DNA of 64,000 bases from assembly GCF_003347205.1 (NCBI RefSeq), contig NZ_QQBJ01000003.1, positions 1 to 64,000 on the forward strand, in the 5' to 3' direction. Position numbers and translations under genes: made by a program. The notes under the pieces were generated by a model, which saw only the letters and a list, made by a program, of their open reading frames with translations, was not told the DNA's origin and made no database searches. Origin of the DNA: Mycolicibacterium moriokaense (GTDB taxonomy: Bacteria; Actinomycetota; Actinomycetes; Mycobacteriales; Mycobacteriaceae). Every line of letters starts with the position of its first letter. The stretch's first letter is position 1. Positions 9,523 through 20,699 of this stretch are shown here, piece after piece.

Positions 9523-9855
9523 CTAGCCGGCCGGCCAGGGCCATTCCCGCTCGGCGCGTGCGCCAAGGTAGCGCTGCATCGCCGGCCCGCTTTGGATACG
9601 GACGCGCAGCATGCGGCAATACCCGCGCATCCACAATTGCGCGAGGACTACCGACCGGCCGGCGTACGGGTTGCGCTCGCCGGGCTCTGCGAGTGAGCCC
9701 TCGTACAGGGCGCGCGTTGCCTCCTGCCGCATCGTCACCCGGCCATCATGCAGCGGTGCCCGCCCGTCGAGCGGGTCCCACGCCAACGACCGAGACCACG
9801 ACGTCGACCAGGCCGGCGGACCTGCCGCGCCCCAAGGGCGACTACTTGGATTCAT
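9523..9855 (-). CDS. Small conserved hypothetical in the Rv3047c position
   Basis: Up to 110 aa. The part after about residue 25 looks genuinely coding: WDPLDGRAPLHDGRVTMRQE, ALYEGSLAEPGERNPYAG, VLAQLWMRGYCRMLRVRI. The NPYxG followed by LW(M)xGY pattern resembles small actinobacterial proteins related to ribosome modulation factors, but I cannot confirm this. It sits between the DUF3349 gene and nrdF2, as Rv3047c does. Start uncertain: ATG 9855 gives a proline-rich N-terminus; GTG/ATG codons near the VTMRQE motif are alternatives. Confidence 0.5.
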   Translation of the reverse strand: MNPSSRPWGAAGPPAWSTSWSRSLAWDPLDGRAPLHDGRVTMRQEATRALYEGSLAEPGERNPYAGRSVVLAQLWMRGYCRMLRVRIQSGPAMQRYLGARAEREWPWPAG

Positions 9856-9991
9856 CTGCTCGGTGCCGCGCGGCTACTTGTGTTTGGCAAGACGGTACGT
9901 GTGTTTGCTGCCAGGGACCCATTTCTCTGCAGAACTGCGTTTTGATCTGGCTGCGGAGCGCACCGCGACGCAGACGGAAGCGAGTTTCATC

Positions 9992-11335
9992 ATGGCCAAT
10001 CACGCGTCGGCTCGATATCTCACACCACGTCGAGTGGCGGTCGTGGTCGCGGCTACCACCTCTGTTTTCCTCGGGGCGGCGACGCCCGTGGCCGCAGCAG
10101 ATGCGGGAAACACGGACGGCCCCGTCCGGGACACCATCAAGAAGATCCTTGGCGATAGCCCGGGCGCCAACGGCGGCGCGAGTCGGAATGCTTTGTCCGC
10201 CGCTGCTGCGGGCCGGGCGATCAACCGTGGTACCCAGGGCGTAGACAACGTCAACTCCGCGACGAACTCGATCGGCGACAACAGCTTCGGCGCCAACTAC
10301 TTCCGCATCGGAAATCAGAACAGCTACTCGGCAACCCAATCGACGGGAAGCCAGAGCTTCGCGACCAACCGATCCGTCATGGGAGACAACAACATGTTCT
10401 CCGGAACCCAGGCGATCGGCAACCGCAGCATCGGCATCAACCAATCGGTCATCGGCAACAACAACGACTCGATCGGCATCTCGCAGGCCAGCGACAGCGG
10501 CAACGTCGTCACCAACCTGCTGCACGCCGGCGATGACAACTTGAGCTCCGGTCTCGCGTCGGTGGCCCGACAACCCCTCCCCCTGGCCGGCCCGGCAGAC
10601 GGCAACATCGACACCAACATCGCCTCCATCGGAAACGGCAACCGAGGTTCGGCCAACAGCGCCATCAGAGGGAGCGGAAACGTGGCGACCAACGTGGTTT
10701 CCCTCGGCGACGGAAACGCGGGTTCGGGCAGTACCGTGATCTCCGGAGACGACAGCCGGGCCGCAAACATCGCGATTATGGGTGACAAGAACACGGGTTC
10801 GGGGCGCGCCTGGGCTATCGGCCAGGGCAGCGTCGCCACCAACTTCGCGATCCTCGGTGACCGTAATGCCAATTCCGGCGTGACATCCGCGGGCGGAAAC
10901 AGCACCCTGAGCGAGGGTCTCATCGGTCACTCACTGGTGATCATGGGCGACGACAATCAAAGCGTCGGCAACAACTTCGTCGGCACAAACGCATCGGGAT
11001 CGGCAGGCAGCGTCGGCTACAACACCGTCATCGCGGGCAACGGAAACCGTGACTCCGGCAACAACGTGGTCGGCGACGACGGCCAGTTCGGGATGAACGT
11101 GGCGTTCATCGGGAACGGGGTCACGGCTTCGGGCAACAACACGGTGAATGCCGCGTCGGCGGGACGAGCCGGCATCAACTTGGTGTTGATCGGCGACGGC
11201 GCCTCGAATTCCGGTAACAACACCGGCGGCGGCATCAACATCGCGATCGTCCCGGCCGGCGCAACCGGTGTCGGCAACTGCTCGAAATCGCTCTGCGTCA
11301 ACATACTCGGCGCCCAGCTGATCGGCGGCGCCTAA
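9992..11335 (+). CDS. Secreted Asn/Gly-rich repeat protein, predicted beta-solenoid
   Basis: A 447-aa protein: Sec signal peptide (TPRRVAVVVAATTSVFLGAA...AAA, about residues 10-36), a short linker, then about 13 imperfect repeats of 22-30 residues. Each repeat starts G(N/D)xN, continues with SG, and ends with an N-hydrophobic-I-hydrophobic strand, for example GDNNMFSGTQAIGNRS / GINQSVI and GDGNAGSGSTVISGDD / ANIAIM. The spacing fits a right-handed beta-solenoid. The tail has two Cys (NCSKSLCVNI), possibly a disulphide. The repeat style recalls PPE-MPTR and curlin-like sequences, but no PE, PPE or PGRS domain is present. The start was chosen at ATG 9992 next to the signal peptide; the long open frame upstream (from 9611) is not supported. 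Lies between the nrdF remnant and nrdF2. Confidence 0.75.
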   Translation: MANHASARYLTPRRVAVVVAATTSVFLGAATPVAAADAGNTDGPVRDTIKKILGDSPGANGGASRNALSAAAAGRAINRGTQGVDNVNSATNSIGDNSFGANYFRIGNQNSYSATQSTGSQSFATNRSVMGDNNMFSGTQAIGNRSIGINQSVIGNNNDSIGISQASDSGNVVTNLLHAGDDNLSSGLASVARQPLPLAGPADGNIDTNIASIGNGNRGSANSAIRGSGNVATNVVSLGDGNAGSGSTVISGDDSRAANIAIMGDKNTGSGRAWAIGQGSVATNFAILGDRNANSGVTSAGGNSTLSEGLIGHSLVIMGDDNQSVGNNFVGTNASGSAGSVGYNTVIAGNGNRDSGNNVVGDDGQFGMNVAFIGNGVTASGNNTVNAASAGRAGINLVLIGDGASNSGNNTGGGINIAIVPAGATGVGNCSKSLCVNILGAQLIGGA

Positions 11336-11457
11336 ACCTGGGCAGGCATCGCACCTTCACACGCGCACGTCGCGCTACGGAGGCACCGCGATTGCCGGCA
11401 ATCCCGAGGGCGGGCAGACCGTCCTCGACAACGGGAGGTGCTGAAGGCACTGCGCCT

Positions 11458-14071
<2,614 letters not shown>

Positions 14072-14113
14072 GGCCGCGTTCTCCCCTGGCTCGTGGTTCT
14101 ACCCGGGAACAGC

Positions 14114-14144
14114 GGTACCGGGTACCTCTCGGTCCCAGGGTACC
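14114..14144 (-). promoter_or_regulatory. Cluster of three GGTACC boxes upstream of the monooxygenase
   Basis: GGTACC occurs at 14114-14119, 14121-14126 and 14139-14144, all in the 87-bp gap between the ABC transporter stop and the monooxygenase start. The first two form GGTACC-G-GGTACC. Three copies of a 6-bp palindrome in 31 bp suggest an operator, possibly for a TetR protein. Regulator not identified. Confidence 0.4.
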
Positions 14145-14158
14145 GTGCCCGTTTCGCG

Positions 14159-15889
14159 CTATCGCCGGGATGCGCCGGGGGTGGACCGGCGGCGCAGCAC
14201 CCACACCGTCGCCGCCGTCAGCACGACCGCGAACGATCCGAGTGCGATCAGGCTGCCCGCCGTGCCCCCGCTGAAGGTGTCGCGGTAGGCCGACATCGCG
14301 GGCAGCGTGGCGGTGAACCGGTCGAGGTCGAGGTCTCGGCCGAGCGCCTCGAATGCGTGCCGGTTGGCCAACCCGAAGCTCATCAGCCGCCCGGGCGTCG
14401 CCATGTCGTCGACCGGCACGATCGCCCCGCCGAACAGAACCTGGGGGAAGCACAGCATCGGCAGCGCCAGCGCCGCCTGCGCCGCATTGGAGACGGCAGC
14501 GGATGCCAACAGCCCCAGCGCGAGCGCCGACGTCGCTTCGATGACGATGGTCGCGAACAACAAGGCGTAGACGTGCCAGGACATCGCGGGCAGTCGCCCG
14601 AGCACCCGAAGCACGCCGAGCAGCACGGCGCTCACCCCGGCCAGAACCGGTAGCAGCGCCGCCACTTTCGACGCCACGTACGCGCTGACGCTGAGGCCGG
14701 CCAACCGCTCGCGGCGGAACACCGGCATCTCGCCGACGATCTGCAGCAGGCCATACGTCAGGCCGAAGAAGAAGCCGTCGAACGCGATCCAGAACACGAT
14801 CTGGGCGGGCCCGACGTCGGCGGCACCGCTCGGGTCGAAGGCGCCGCGCTTGAACAGCGTCGCCATCATCACCGTCACCAGCACCGGTGAGCCGAGCAGG
14901 ATGGCGAGGGTGAGCCGATTGCGGAACAGCACGTCGATGTTGCGCCGTGTCAGCAGCCACCATTGCCGCAGCGCACCGGTGTGCTTGACGGCCGTGTGCG
15001 CGCGAAGGGGCGAAATATCTTCGTCGCGTGCAGCTTTCACCGATCCGACGCTCTGCGTGAAGCGCTCCGCCCAGACCCGTGGAGTGTCTTCGGAGGTCAG
15101 GCGTTCGTAGACCTCGGCCAGGTCTCGCACCGCGAAGTAGCTACGGGCTTGCGCGGGAGTGCCGGTGAAGGCCAGATGGCCGTCGCGGGCCAGGAATATC
15201 ACCCGGTCACACTTGTCGATCTCCGTCGGCTCATGGGTGGTGAGGACGACGGTGACGCCGGTCCTACTGAGCGTGCGCAGCAGGCGCATCACGTCGGCGC
15301 CCGTCGCCGGGTCGAGACCGGAGGTGGGTTCGTCGAGGAAGAACAGCCGCGGCCGGGTCAGCAGTTCGACGGCGATGCTGGCCCGTTTGCGCTGTCCGCC
15401 CGACAGCGCCCGAACCGGTACGTCGGCTCGATCGGCGAGGTCGAGCTTGCGCATGGTCTCGTCGACCACGCGGTCCGCCTCGGCCGTCGACGTGCCTGCG
15501 GGCAACCGCAGCCGGGCCGCATACCGCAGCGTGCGGCGAAGAGGCAGTTCCAGATGGATGATGTCGTCCTGCGGCACATAGCCGATACGCGCAGCCTTGC
15601 CCGGCTGAGCGCCGCGGGCCACCCCGTCGTGCAAAACCCGACCGGCAGATGGTGGCTGAAGCCCGGCCAGCGTCTCCAGCAGCGTCGTCTTGCCCGCGCC
15701 ACTTCCACCGGCTATCGCGACCAACTCCCCCGGTTTCACCGTCAGCGACAGCTCCTGCAGGATCTGGCGCGCACCGGCATGACGGCTGACGTTGACTGCG
15801 TCGATTCTGCCGCCGCGCTGTGCATCCGCCGCGGCCTCGGGGCGTCGGTGCCGCGCGGTCGTCGGCGGTCTGGTTGCGATTTCGGTCAT
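14159..15889 (-). CDS. ABC transporter, ATPase fused to ABC-2 permease (ABCG-like half transporter)
   Basis: A 576-aa fusion. The N-terminal ATPase has Walker A GGSGAGKTT (about residue 62), Q-loop region GYVPQDD, signature LSGGQRKRA, Walker B LFFLDEPTSGLDP and H-loop TTHEPTE. A permease follows from about residue 320 with about six helices (LTLAILLGSPVLVTVMM, FWIAFDGFFFGLTYGLLQIV, ALLPVLAGVSAVLLGVL and others) and a C-terminal basic end. This is the ABCG/White architecture; it should dimerise and export a hydrophobic substrate. It lies between Rv3049c and Rv3050c orthologues, so it is an insertion in the reference order. A TGAGGC-N4-GCCTCA palindrome lies 74 bp upstream of its ATG. Confidence 0.85.
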   Translation of the reverse strand: MTEIATRPPTTARHRRPEAAADAQRGGRIDAVNVSRHAGARQILQELSLTVKPGELVAIAGGSGAGKTTLLETLAGLQPPSAGRVLHDGVARGAQPGKAARIGYVPQDDIIHLELPLRRTLRYAARLRLPAGTSTAEADRVVDETMRKLDLADRADVPVRALSGGQRKRASIAVELLTRPRLFFLDEPTSGLDPATGADVMRLLRTLSRTGVTVVLTTHEPTEIDKCDRVIFLARDGHLAFTGTPAQARSYFAVRDLAEVYERLTSEDTPRVWAERFTQSVGSVKAARDEDISPLRAHTAVKHTGALRQWWLLTRRNIDVLFRNRLTLAILLGSPVLVTVMMATLFKRGAFDPSGAADVGPAQIVFWIAFDGFFFGLTYGLLQIVGEMPVFRRERLAGLSVSAYVASKVAALLPVLAGVSAVLLGVLRVLGRLPAMSWHVYALLFATIVIEATSALALGLLASAAVSNAAQAALALPMLCFPQVLFGGAIVPVDDMATPGRLMSFGLANRHAFEALGRDLDLDRFTATLPAMSAYRDTFSGGTAGSLIALGSFAVVLTAATVWVLRRRSTPGASRR

Positions 15890-15962
15890 GATCTGGGGCC
15901 TCCGTGAGTGCCGAATTGCTCTGTCAGGCCAAGATCATCGGCGCGCGGCTCGAGTAGCCGCA

Positions 15963-15978
15963 TGAGGCGATTGCCTCA
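15963..15978 (-). promoter_or_regulatory. Palindromic operator TGAGGC-GATT-GCCTCA upstream of the ABC transporter
   Basis: A perfect 6+6 inverted repeat with a 4-bp spacer, between the regulator stop (15993) and the ABC transporter start (15889). The same arms and spacing occur at 17696-17711. Likely bound by the LuxR-type regulator encoded next to it (inference). Confidence 0.65.
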
Positions 15979-15992
15979 AACTCGAAAGAGGC

Positions 15993-17615
15993 TCACACCG
16001 CGGCTTCGACCGATGGGCCGGCCAGGCCGCGGTCGATGGCCGCCAGGGTCGCCTGGGTGCGGTTGTTGACCCCCAGCTTGGCGTAGACGCGCTCGATGTG
16101 GTTGCGCGCTGTTTTCTCGGCGATGAACAGTTCATCGGCGATTTCCCGGTTCGACCTGCCCTGCGCGACGAGCCGCAGCACCTCGACCTCTCGGGCGGTC
16201 AGGCCCGAGGAGAAGGATGCCCGGCGAGCCGAGGTGTGGCCGGCCGCCGCCAGTACGGCTTCCACGGATTCGGCATCGTGATGTCCGGCGCGCGCCACCC
16301 GCCGCAGCTCGCCGGCGGCATCGCCCGGCTCGAGAGCGGTTCTGTCCGAGGTGGTTTCGCGAAGCTGCTGATAGGCCACCGCAGCGGCCAGCAGTCGGTC
16401 CTGCGTGCTCAACTCGGCTCCGGCCAGGCCTCGCGGGAATCCCGAGCCGTCGATTCGTTCCTCGTGCTTGGTGGCGAGAGACACCACCGACTCCAACCCC
16501 TCGACCCGGCTCAGTATCCGCCCGGTGAGATACGGGTACATCCGCATCCGCTCCGTTTCAGCGGTGGTCAGTCGCCCCTTCTTTTCCCAGATCTGGTTCG
16601 ACACACCCAGCTTGCCAAGGCCGTGCAGCAGGCCTGCCCGGTAGAGCCGAGTCACCTCGGTGTCGGGCATCCGCCGAATCCGAGCGGCCGCGGCCGCCAG
16701 GTCGGCGACCCCACGCGAATAGCCCGGCGAGCTGGGGCATTTGAGATCGACGAAATCGGCCATTGCTCTCAACAACTCGTCGACGTCGCCGCCGGTCAGC
16801 TTGCGGCTGCGATCTGGGGCCTGCTCCAATGCCGCTGTCCAGACGTCGATTTCGAGCAATCCGTCGACGATGCCGGGGGCATCCTCCTCGAAGACATCGG
16901 CCACGTCGGGGCTGAACTGCGTGCCGCGCCGGGAGCGCACGACGTCGAGCGCTCGATCCAGTCCCCCGCTGCGCAGGTGGACCTCGACGACGTCGGCGAG
17001 CCGGACGATCCGGATTTCCAGCGGGATGTCCTCGCCGCGAACGCCGTGGGGCATCCCCTTGCCGTCCCAGCGCTCGAAGATGTACGACAGCGCGTCACTG
17101 ACCTGCGGGTCCAGCCCCATGCGGTCGGAGAGCACCCCCGCCGACGAGCAGTGGGAGTTGATGAGCTTGGCGACCTGATTGCGTGCGGTGAGCACGAAGG
17201 CGGCCGACCGGACACCGCGCTCCCACGCAGGCATTCCACGCCCGACGTGATTGACCATCAGCCGAAGGAACGGCAGACCGGCCATGTCCACGTCGTAGGT
17301 TCCGGCCCGGAAGGCGATGTCGTCACCGAAAAGCGCTGCGAGCTCATGGGAGTCCGCGTGGCAGCCGATCCACCCGACCAGGTTGGCGTAGTACACCGTC
17401 GCGCGCTGCTGCGCGTCGAGTCCCATCCGCTCGGCGATGCGGGTCGCGATCAACGACGACCGCAGCATGTGCTCCATGGGCTGACCCAGGCCCAGATCGA
17501 TGGCCAGTGAGATCGCGGCCAGCAACTCGGCTCGACGCAGGCCCTTGCCCGATTCCGGCTGCGTCCCGGTGGGATCCACGCCCTCATTGTCCACGCCGAG
17601 GCGTCGACGTCGCAC
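15993..17615 (-). CDS. HD-domain signalling regulator with C-terminal LuxR helix-turn-helix
   Basis: A 540-aa protein. The first ~450 residues are helical and HD/HD-GYP-like: [74 protein letters not shown]; the HxGxL and DGxGxP elements are HD-GYP-like, but the metal-binding HD pair is degenerate (LHGLGK where HDIGK is usual). The last ~65 residues are a LuxR DNA-binding domain: [51 protein letters not shown]. It looks like a one-component regulator whose HD module senses a ligand, perhaps a nucleotide. The matching palindromes upstream of its own gene, the cyclase and the ABC transporter suggest its regulon. GTG start at 17615 is uncertain; in-frame GTGs at 17594 and 17579 are alternatives. 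Confidence 0.82.
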   Translation of the reverse strand: MRRRRLGVDNEGVDPTGTQPESGKGLRRAELLAAISLAIDLGLGQPMEHMLRSSLIATRIAERMGLDAQQRATVYYANLVGWIGCHADSHELAALFGDDIAFRAGTYDVDMAGLPFLRLMVNHVGRGMPAWERGVRSAAFVLTARNQVAKLINSHCSSAGVLSDRMGLDPQVSDALSYIFERWDGKGMPHGVRGEDIPLEIRIVRLADVVEVHLRSGGLDRALDVVRSRRGTQFSPDVADVFEEDAPGIVDGLLEIDVWTAALEQAPDRSRKLTGGDVDELLRAMADFVDLKCPSSPGYSRGVADLAAAAARIRRMPDTEVTRLYRAGLLHGLGKLGVSNQIWEKKGRLTTAETERMRMYPYLTGRILSRVEGLESVVSLATKHEERIDGSGFPRGLAGAELSTQDRLLAAAVAYQQLRETTSDRTALEPGDAAGELRRVARAGHHDAESVEAVLAAAGHTSARRASFSSGLTAREVEVLRLVAQGRSNREIADELFIAEKTARNHIERVYAKLGVNNRTQATLAAIDRGLAGPSVEAAV

Positions 17616-17695
17616 CGAACGCGCAGTTCATTGCCTCGCGGCCCGGCTTTCCGGCCGGGGCCCGCTTCGGCAACTGCCGGCCCGGGTGCGCAGTT

Positions 17696-17711
17696 TGAGG
17701 CGCATGCCTCA
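17696..17711. promoter_or_regulatory. Palindromic operator TGAGGC-GCAT-GCCTCA between regulator and cyclase
   Basis: Same arms and spacing as 15963-15978. It sits 36 bp before the cyclase ATG and 80 bp from the regulator start, in a 132-bp divergent gap, so it could control both genes. Confidence 0.65.
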
Positions 17712-17747
17712 TGCGGCCGCGACAGATGCCGGCCGATCATCGGTCCC

Positions 17748-18536
17748 ATGGTTATCGTCAACGACCGGGCGGACACCACCCGCGCGGCCCACCGGCACCC
17801 GTGGGACCGGGTGCTGACCGACGGCCACGCATCTCTGGTGAGAGCGCGACGGCTGTTCCGCTATCTGCCGTCGGCGCCGCGGTGCAAGGTCTGCAACAAC
17901 CCATTCGGCGGCCCGGCCGGACGTGTCCTCGCCGCCGCGGGTTTCAGCCCGTCGCGCAAGAATCCCAACCTCTGCAGCAGGTGTTGCGATGCGTTGCCCG
18001 CGGGCGGCACCGAGGTCGACATCGCGATCCTGTTTGCCGATGTCCGCGGCTCGGCGGCCCTGGGCCGTCGCGGCGCCGCGACCGATTTCGCCTCGCTGCT
18101 CAACCGCTTCTACATCACCGCGACCCGCACCCTCCTGCGCCACGACGCGGTGATCGACAAACTCATCGGCGACGAGGTGATGGCGTTCTTCGTCCGCGGC
18201 ATCAGCGGGCCCGAGTACCGCAGCCGTGCCGTCGCGGCGGGATTGGATCTTCTGCAGGCCGTGGGCTACGGCAGCCAGGACGGCCCGTGGCTCGAGTTGG
18301 GGGTGGCGGTGAACGCCGGCGTGGCGTTCGTCGGCAACGTGGGCGGATCGGTGGTCGACTTCACCGCGCTCGGCGACCCCGTCAACGTCTCCGCCCGGAT
18401 GCAGCAGCACGCCGCAGGCGGTGAGTTGCTGGTCGCGTCCGGAGTTGCCGATACCCTGATGGCGAAAGCGCCTCAGCGCCAACTCAATCTACGCGGCTAC
18501 GGCCAGCCCCTCGACGCCTTCGTCCTGGGTGTCTGA
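17748..18536 (+). CDS. Class III adenylate cyclase with N-terminal Cys motif
   Basis: A 262-aa soluble protein predicted to make cAMP. The catalytic domain (about residues 88-262) has all key residues: metal Asp in ILFADVRGSAALG, Lys and second Asp in IDKLIGDEVMAFF, adenine-selecting Asp and transition-state Asn and Arg in ALGDPVNVSARM. The N-terminal ~80 residues hold Cys46, Cys49, Cys76, Cys79 and Cys80 (RCKVCNN...NLCSRCC), a possible zinc or Fe-S/redox site. No membrane segment. The ATG at 17748 was chosen because upstream codons back to 17631 overlap the operator and read as non-coding. Divergent from the HD-LuxR gene with a shared palindrome. Confidence 0.88.
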   Translation: MVIVNDRADTTRAAHRHPWDRVLTDGHASLVRARRLFRYLPSAPRCKVCNNPFGGPAGRVLAAAGFSPSRKNPNLCSRCCDALPAGGTEVDIAILFADVRGSAALGRRGAATDFASLLNRFYITATRTLLRHDAVIDKLIGDEVMAFFVRGISGPEYRSRAVAAGLDLLQAVGYGSQDGPWLELGVAVNAGVAFVGNVGGSVVDFTALGDPVNVSARMQQHAAGGELLVASGVADTLMAKAPQRQLNLRGYGQPLDAFVLGV

Positions 18537-18547
18537 TCGGTCCGCGG

Positions 18548-19378
18548 TCAGGCCACCGGCTGTTGCCGGCGCACCGCGGTGTGAATCGGTTGGTCAGCGT
18601 CGATCTTGACGCCGAGCAACTCGCCGGTGCCGTTGATGGCGCCGACCATGATCGTCGTCAGGTGCGCGACGAACCGGTCGGACGGCATCCGGCGCGCGCT
18701 GTCGGGGTCGCCTCCCAGCCACCAGTCGGTCGCCGAGGCCGCGGTGCCGAAGATCGCGACCGCCGCCAATTCGAACGCGGCCGGGTCGAGTTCCATGTCC
18801 GCCAGCTCGCCGCTGACCATGTCGGCGATCGCCAGCGTGATGTCGCGGCCCTTGTTGACCGTCGTCATCGCCGCCGCGGACTGGTCGGCGAACCTGCCCT
18901 GCAGCAGGAAGCGCACCACGTTGGGGTGTTGTTCGACCAACTCGACATAGTGTTCGACGCCCTGGCCGACGATCTCGCGAGTGGAGTCCTTCTCCACGTT
19001 GATCGACGGGATGATCGCGGCCCAGAGGTCGTCGCGCATCCGCTGGCCGATCGCCTGGAACAGGTCGGACTTGTCGGTGAAGTGCCGGTAGATCTTGGGC
19101 TTGGCGGTGCCGGCCTCTTCGGCGATCTCGCGCAGCGAAAGCTCCGGTCCGAGCCGGTCGATGGCCCTGAACGCGGCGTCGACGATCTCGGCCCGCACCT
19201 TCTTGCGATGTTCACGCCAACGCTCGCTGCGGGCGTCGACCTTGACGCCCGGTTCATGACCGGAACGTGACCTTGGCCTTGCGCGCATTCCGACCACTGT
19301 ACCCGCCCGAAAGTCTCTGACCTGCCCAGACCGTGCCGGGACACGCAGTCGGGTGGTCTTACCGGGAGCTTTGGCCAT
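18548..19378 (-). CDS. TetR-family regulator (Rv3050c orthologue)
   Basis: A 276-aa TetR regulator. The DNA-binding part is RSERWREHRKKVRAEIVDAAFRAIDRLG, LSLREIAEEAGTAKPKIYRHFTDKSDLFQAI; the C-terminal half has TASATDWWLGGDPDSARRMP, FVAHLTTIMVG and DADQPIHTAV as in Rv3050c. Start ATG 19378 (MAKAPGKTTRLR) follows GGAGGC at a long distance; it gives about 30 residues more than the M. tuberculosis protein. In M. tuberculosis it sits directly behind the Rv3049c monooxygenase; here three genes have come between them. Divergent from the flavoprotein gene with a 63-bp shared promoter gap. Confidence 0.88.
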   Translation of the reverse strand: MAKAPGKTTRLRVPARSGQVRDFRAGTVVGMRARPRSRSGHEPGVKVDARSERWREHRKKVRAEIVDAAFRAIDRLGPELSLREIAEEAGTAKPKIYRHFTDKSDLFQAIGQRMRDDLWAAIIPSINVEKDSTREIVGQGVEHYVELVEQHPNVVRFLLQGRFADQSAAAMTTVNKGRDITLAIADMVSGELADMELDPAAFELAAVAIFGTAASATDWWLGGDPDSARRMPSDRFVAHLTTIMVGAINGTGELLGVKIDADQPIHTAVRRQQPVA

Positions 19379-19441
19379 GCAGATGCCCTGCCTCCTCTTG
19401 GGTACTATCGCTGCGACACTGAACTCAATGAGACGAGATCT

Positions 19442-20626
19442 ATGACTCAGCGATATGACCTGGTCATCGCCGGTGGGGGGCCATCGGGTTCGGCCGCTGC
19501 CTGGCAGGCGGCACAAACCGGCGCGAAGGTGGTCGTGCTGGACAAGGCCGAGTTCCCCAGGGCCAAGCCGTGCGGCGACGGCCTGACCGCGCGCGCCGTC
19601 AGCTACCTGCAGAGGATGGGCCTGGCCGACGAGGTCGCCACATTCCACCGGGTGAACCGGGTGACGGTGTTCAGCCCCAGCGAATGGGAGTTGTCGTTCC
19701 CGAAGCGCCCCGGGATGCCGGATCACGGTCACACGGTCAGCCGCGAACACCTCGACACGCTTCTGCTAAAGCACGCCGAATCCGCGGGCGCGGAGGTCAG
19801 GCAGTCGGCCGAGGTGACGGGCCCGGAACTGGACGCCAACGGCCGCGTCGTCGGCGTCACGCTGAAGAGCGGCGAGAAGGTCTACGGAGACGCAGTGATC
19901 GCCGCCGACGGGGCCTACTCCCCTATCAAGCGGGCGCTGAAGATCGACTCGGAGTACAACGGCTATTCGGCCATCGCGATCCGCTCGGAGATGCACGCCA
20001 ACCGCCCCGACTCGGACTCGTTGGACATTTACCTCAAGCTCGCGTTCCAGGGCGACCAGCTGCCCGGCTACGGCTGGGTGTTCCCGATGGGTAACGGCGT
20101 GTTCAACATCGGCCTCGGCTATGTCAACAGCTACAAGAACTGGCAGTCGATCAACGCCACCCAGTTCCTCGGCGAGTTCCTGCGGACGCTGCCCGCGGAC
20201 TGGGAGTTGCCGCCGATCGAGGAGTTGAAGAAGAACAGGAGCGTGCGGGCGTGGCGGTTGCCGATGGGCTTCACCGCGTGGCCGCCGTGGCGTCCCGGCG
20301 TGCTGTTCACGGGCGACTCTCTCGGCGCGGGCAAGCCTGCGTCCGGGGCGGGCATCTCCAAGGCGCTGGAGTCGGGCCTGGCCGCGGGTGAGTGCGCGAT
20401 GGCCGCGTTGTGCAACGGCGGACCGGACGACTTCACCAACTACGCGCAGCGGATGGAAGCCGCCTGGGGCAGGGAGTACAAGCGCGGCCGCTACTTCCAC
20501 AAGCTCGCCGGGATCCCCGCCGTGGCCAACACCGGCATCAAGTTGATCGACAACGGCTTCTTCCGCGACCGGATGCTCAAGGCGCTCTACAAGAAGGCCC
20601 AGGGGCCGCAGCACACCTACAAGTAG
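19442..20626 (+). CDS. Geranylgeranyl-reductase-family FAD oxidoreductase
   Basis: A 394-aa flavoprotein. N-terminal FAD motif IAGGGPSGSAAAWQAA, then FPRAKPCGDGLTARAVSYL (the CGDGL hallmark of the geranylgeranyl reductase family), GAYSPIKRAL, the YGWVFPMGNGVFNIGLG core and GDSLGAGKPASGAGISKALESG at the second FAD contact. In mycobacteria one relative (MenJ) saturates an isoprene unit of menaquinone; this one may reduce a similar polyprenyl chain, but its substrate is not shown. ATG 19442 lies just past AGACGAGAT. Divergent from the TetR gene. Confidence 0.85.
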   Translation: MTQRYDLVIAGGGPSGSAAAWQAAQTGAKVVVLDKAEFPRAKPCGDGLTARAVSYLQRMGLADEVATFHRVNRVTVFSPSEWELSFPKRPGMPDHGHTVSREHLDTLLLKHAESAGAEVRQSAEVTGPELDANGRVVGVTLKSGEKVYGDAVIAADGAYSPIKRALKIDSEYNGYSAIAIRSEMHANRPDSDSLDIYLKLAFQGDQLPGYGWVFPMGNGVFNIGLGYVNSYKNWQSINATQFLGEFLRTLPADWELPPIEELKKNRSVRAWRLPMGFTAWPPWRPGVLFTGDSLGAGKPASGAGISKALESGLAAGECAMAALCNGGPDDFTNYAQRMEAAWGREYKRGRYFHKLAGIPAVANTGIKLIDNGFFRDRMLKALYKKAQGPQHTYK

Positions 20627-20699
20627 GTTGTCCCACCGCGGCAGCAACGAACCCTTAACCGCCACAGCAACGCCGCATCCGCCGCTACAGTTACGCGCT

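Noticed and set aside
9611-9991. N-terminal extension of the repeat protein (reading frame open from 9611)
   Set aside because: No signal-like or domain sequence; antisense overlap with the Rv3047c-like gene and the signal peptide at 9992 mark the true start.
20628-20699. TTG start for the RyR protein
   Set aside because: GTG 20700 directly before the first helix is better; the extra 24 residues are Pro/Thr-rich.
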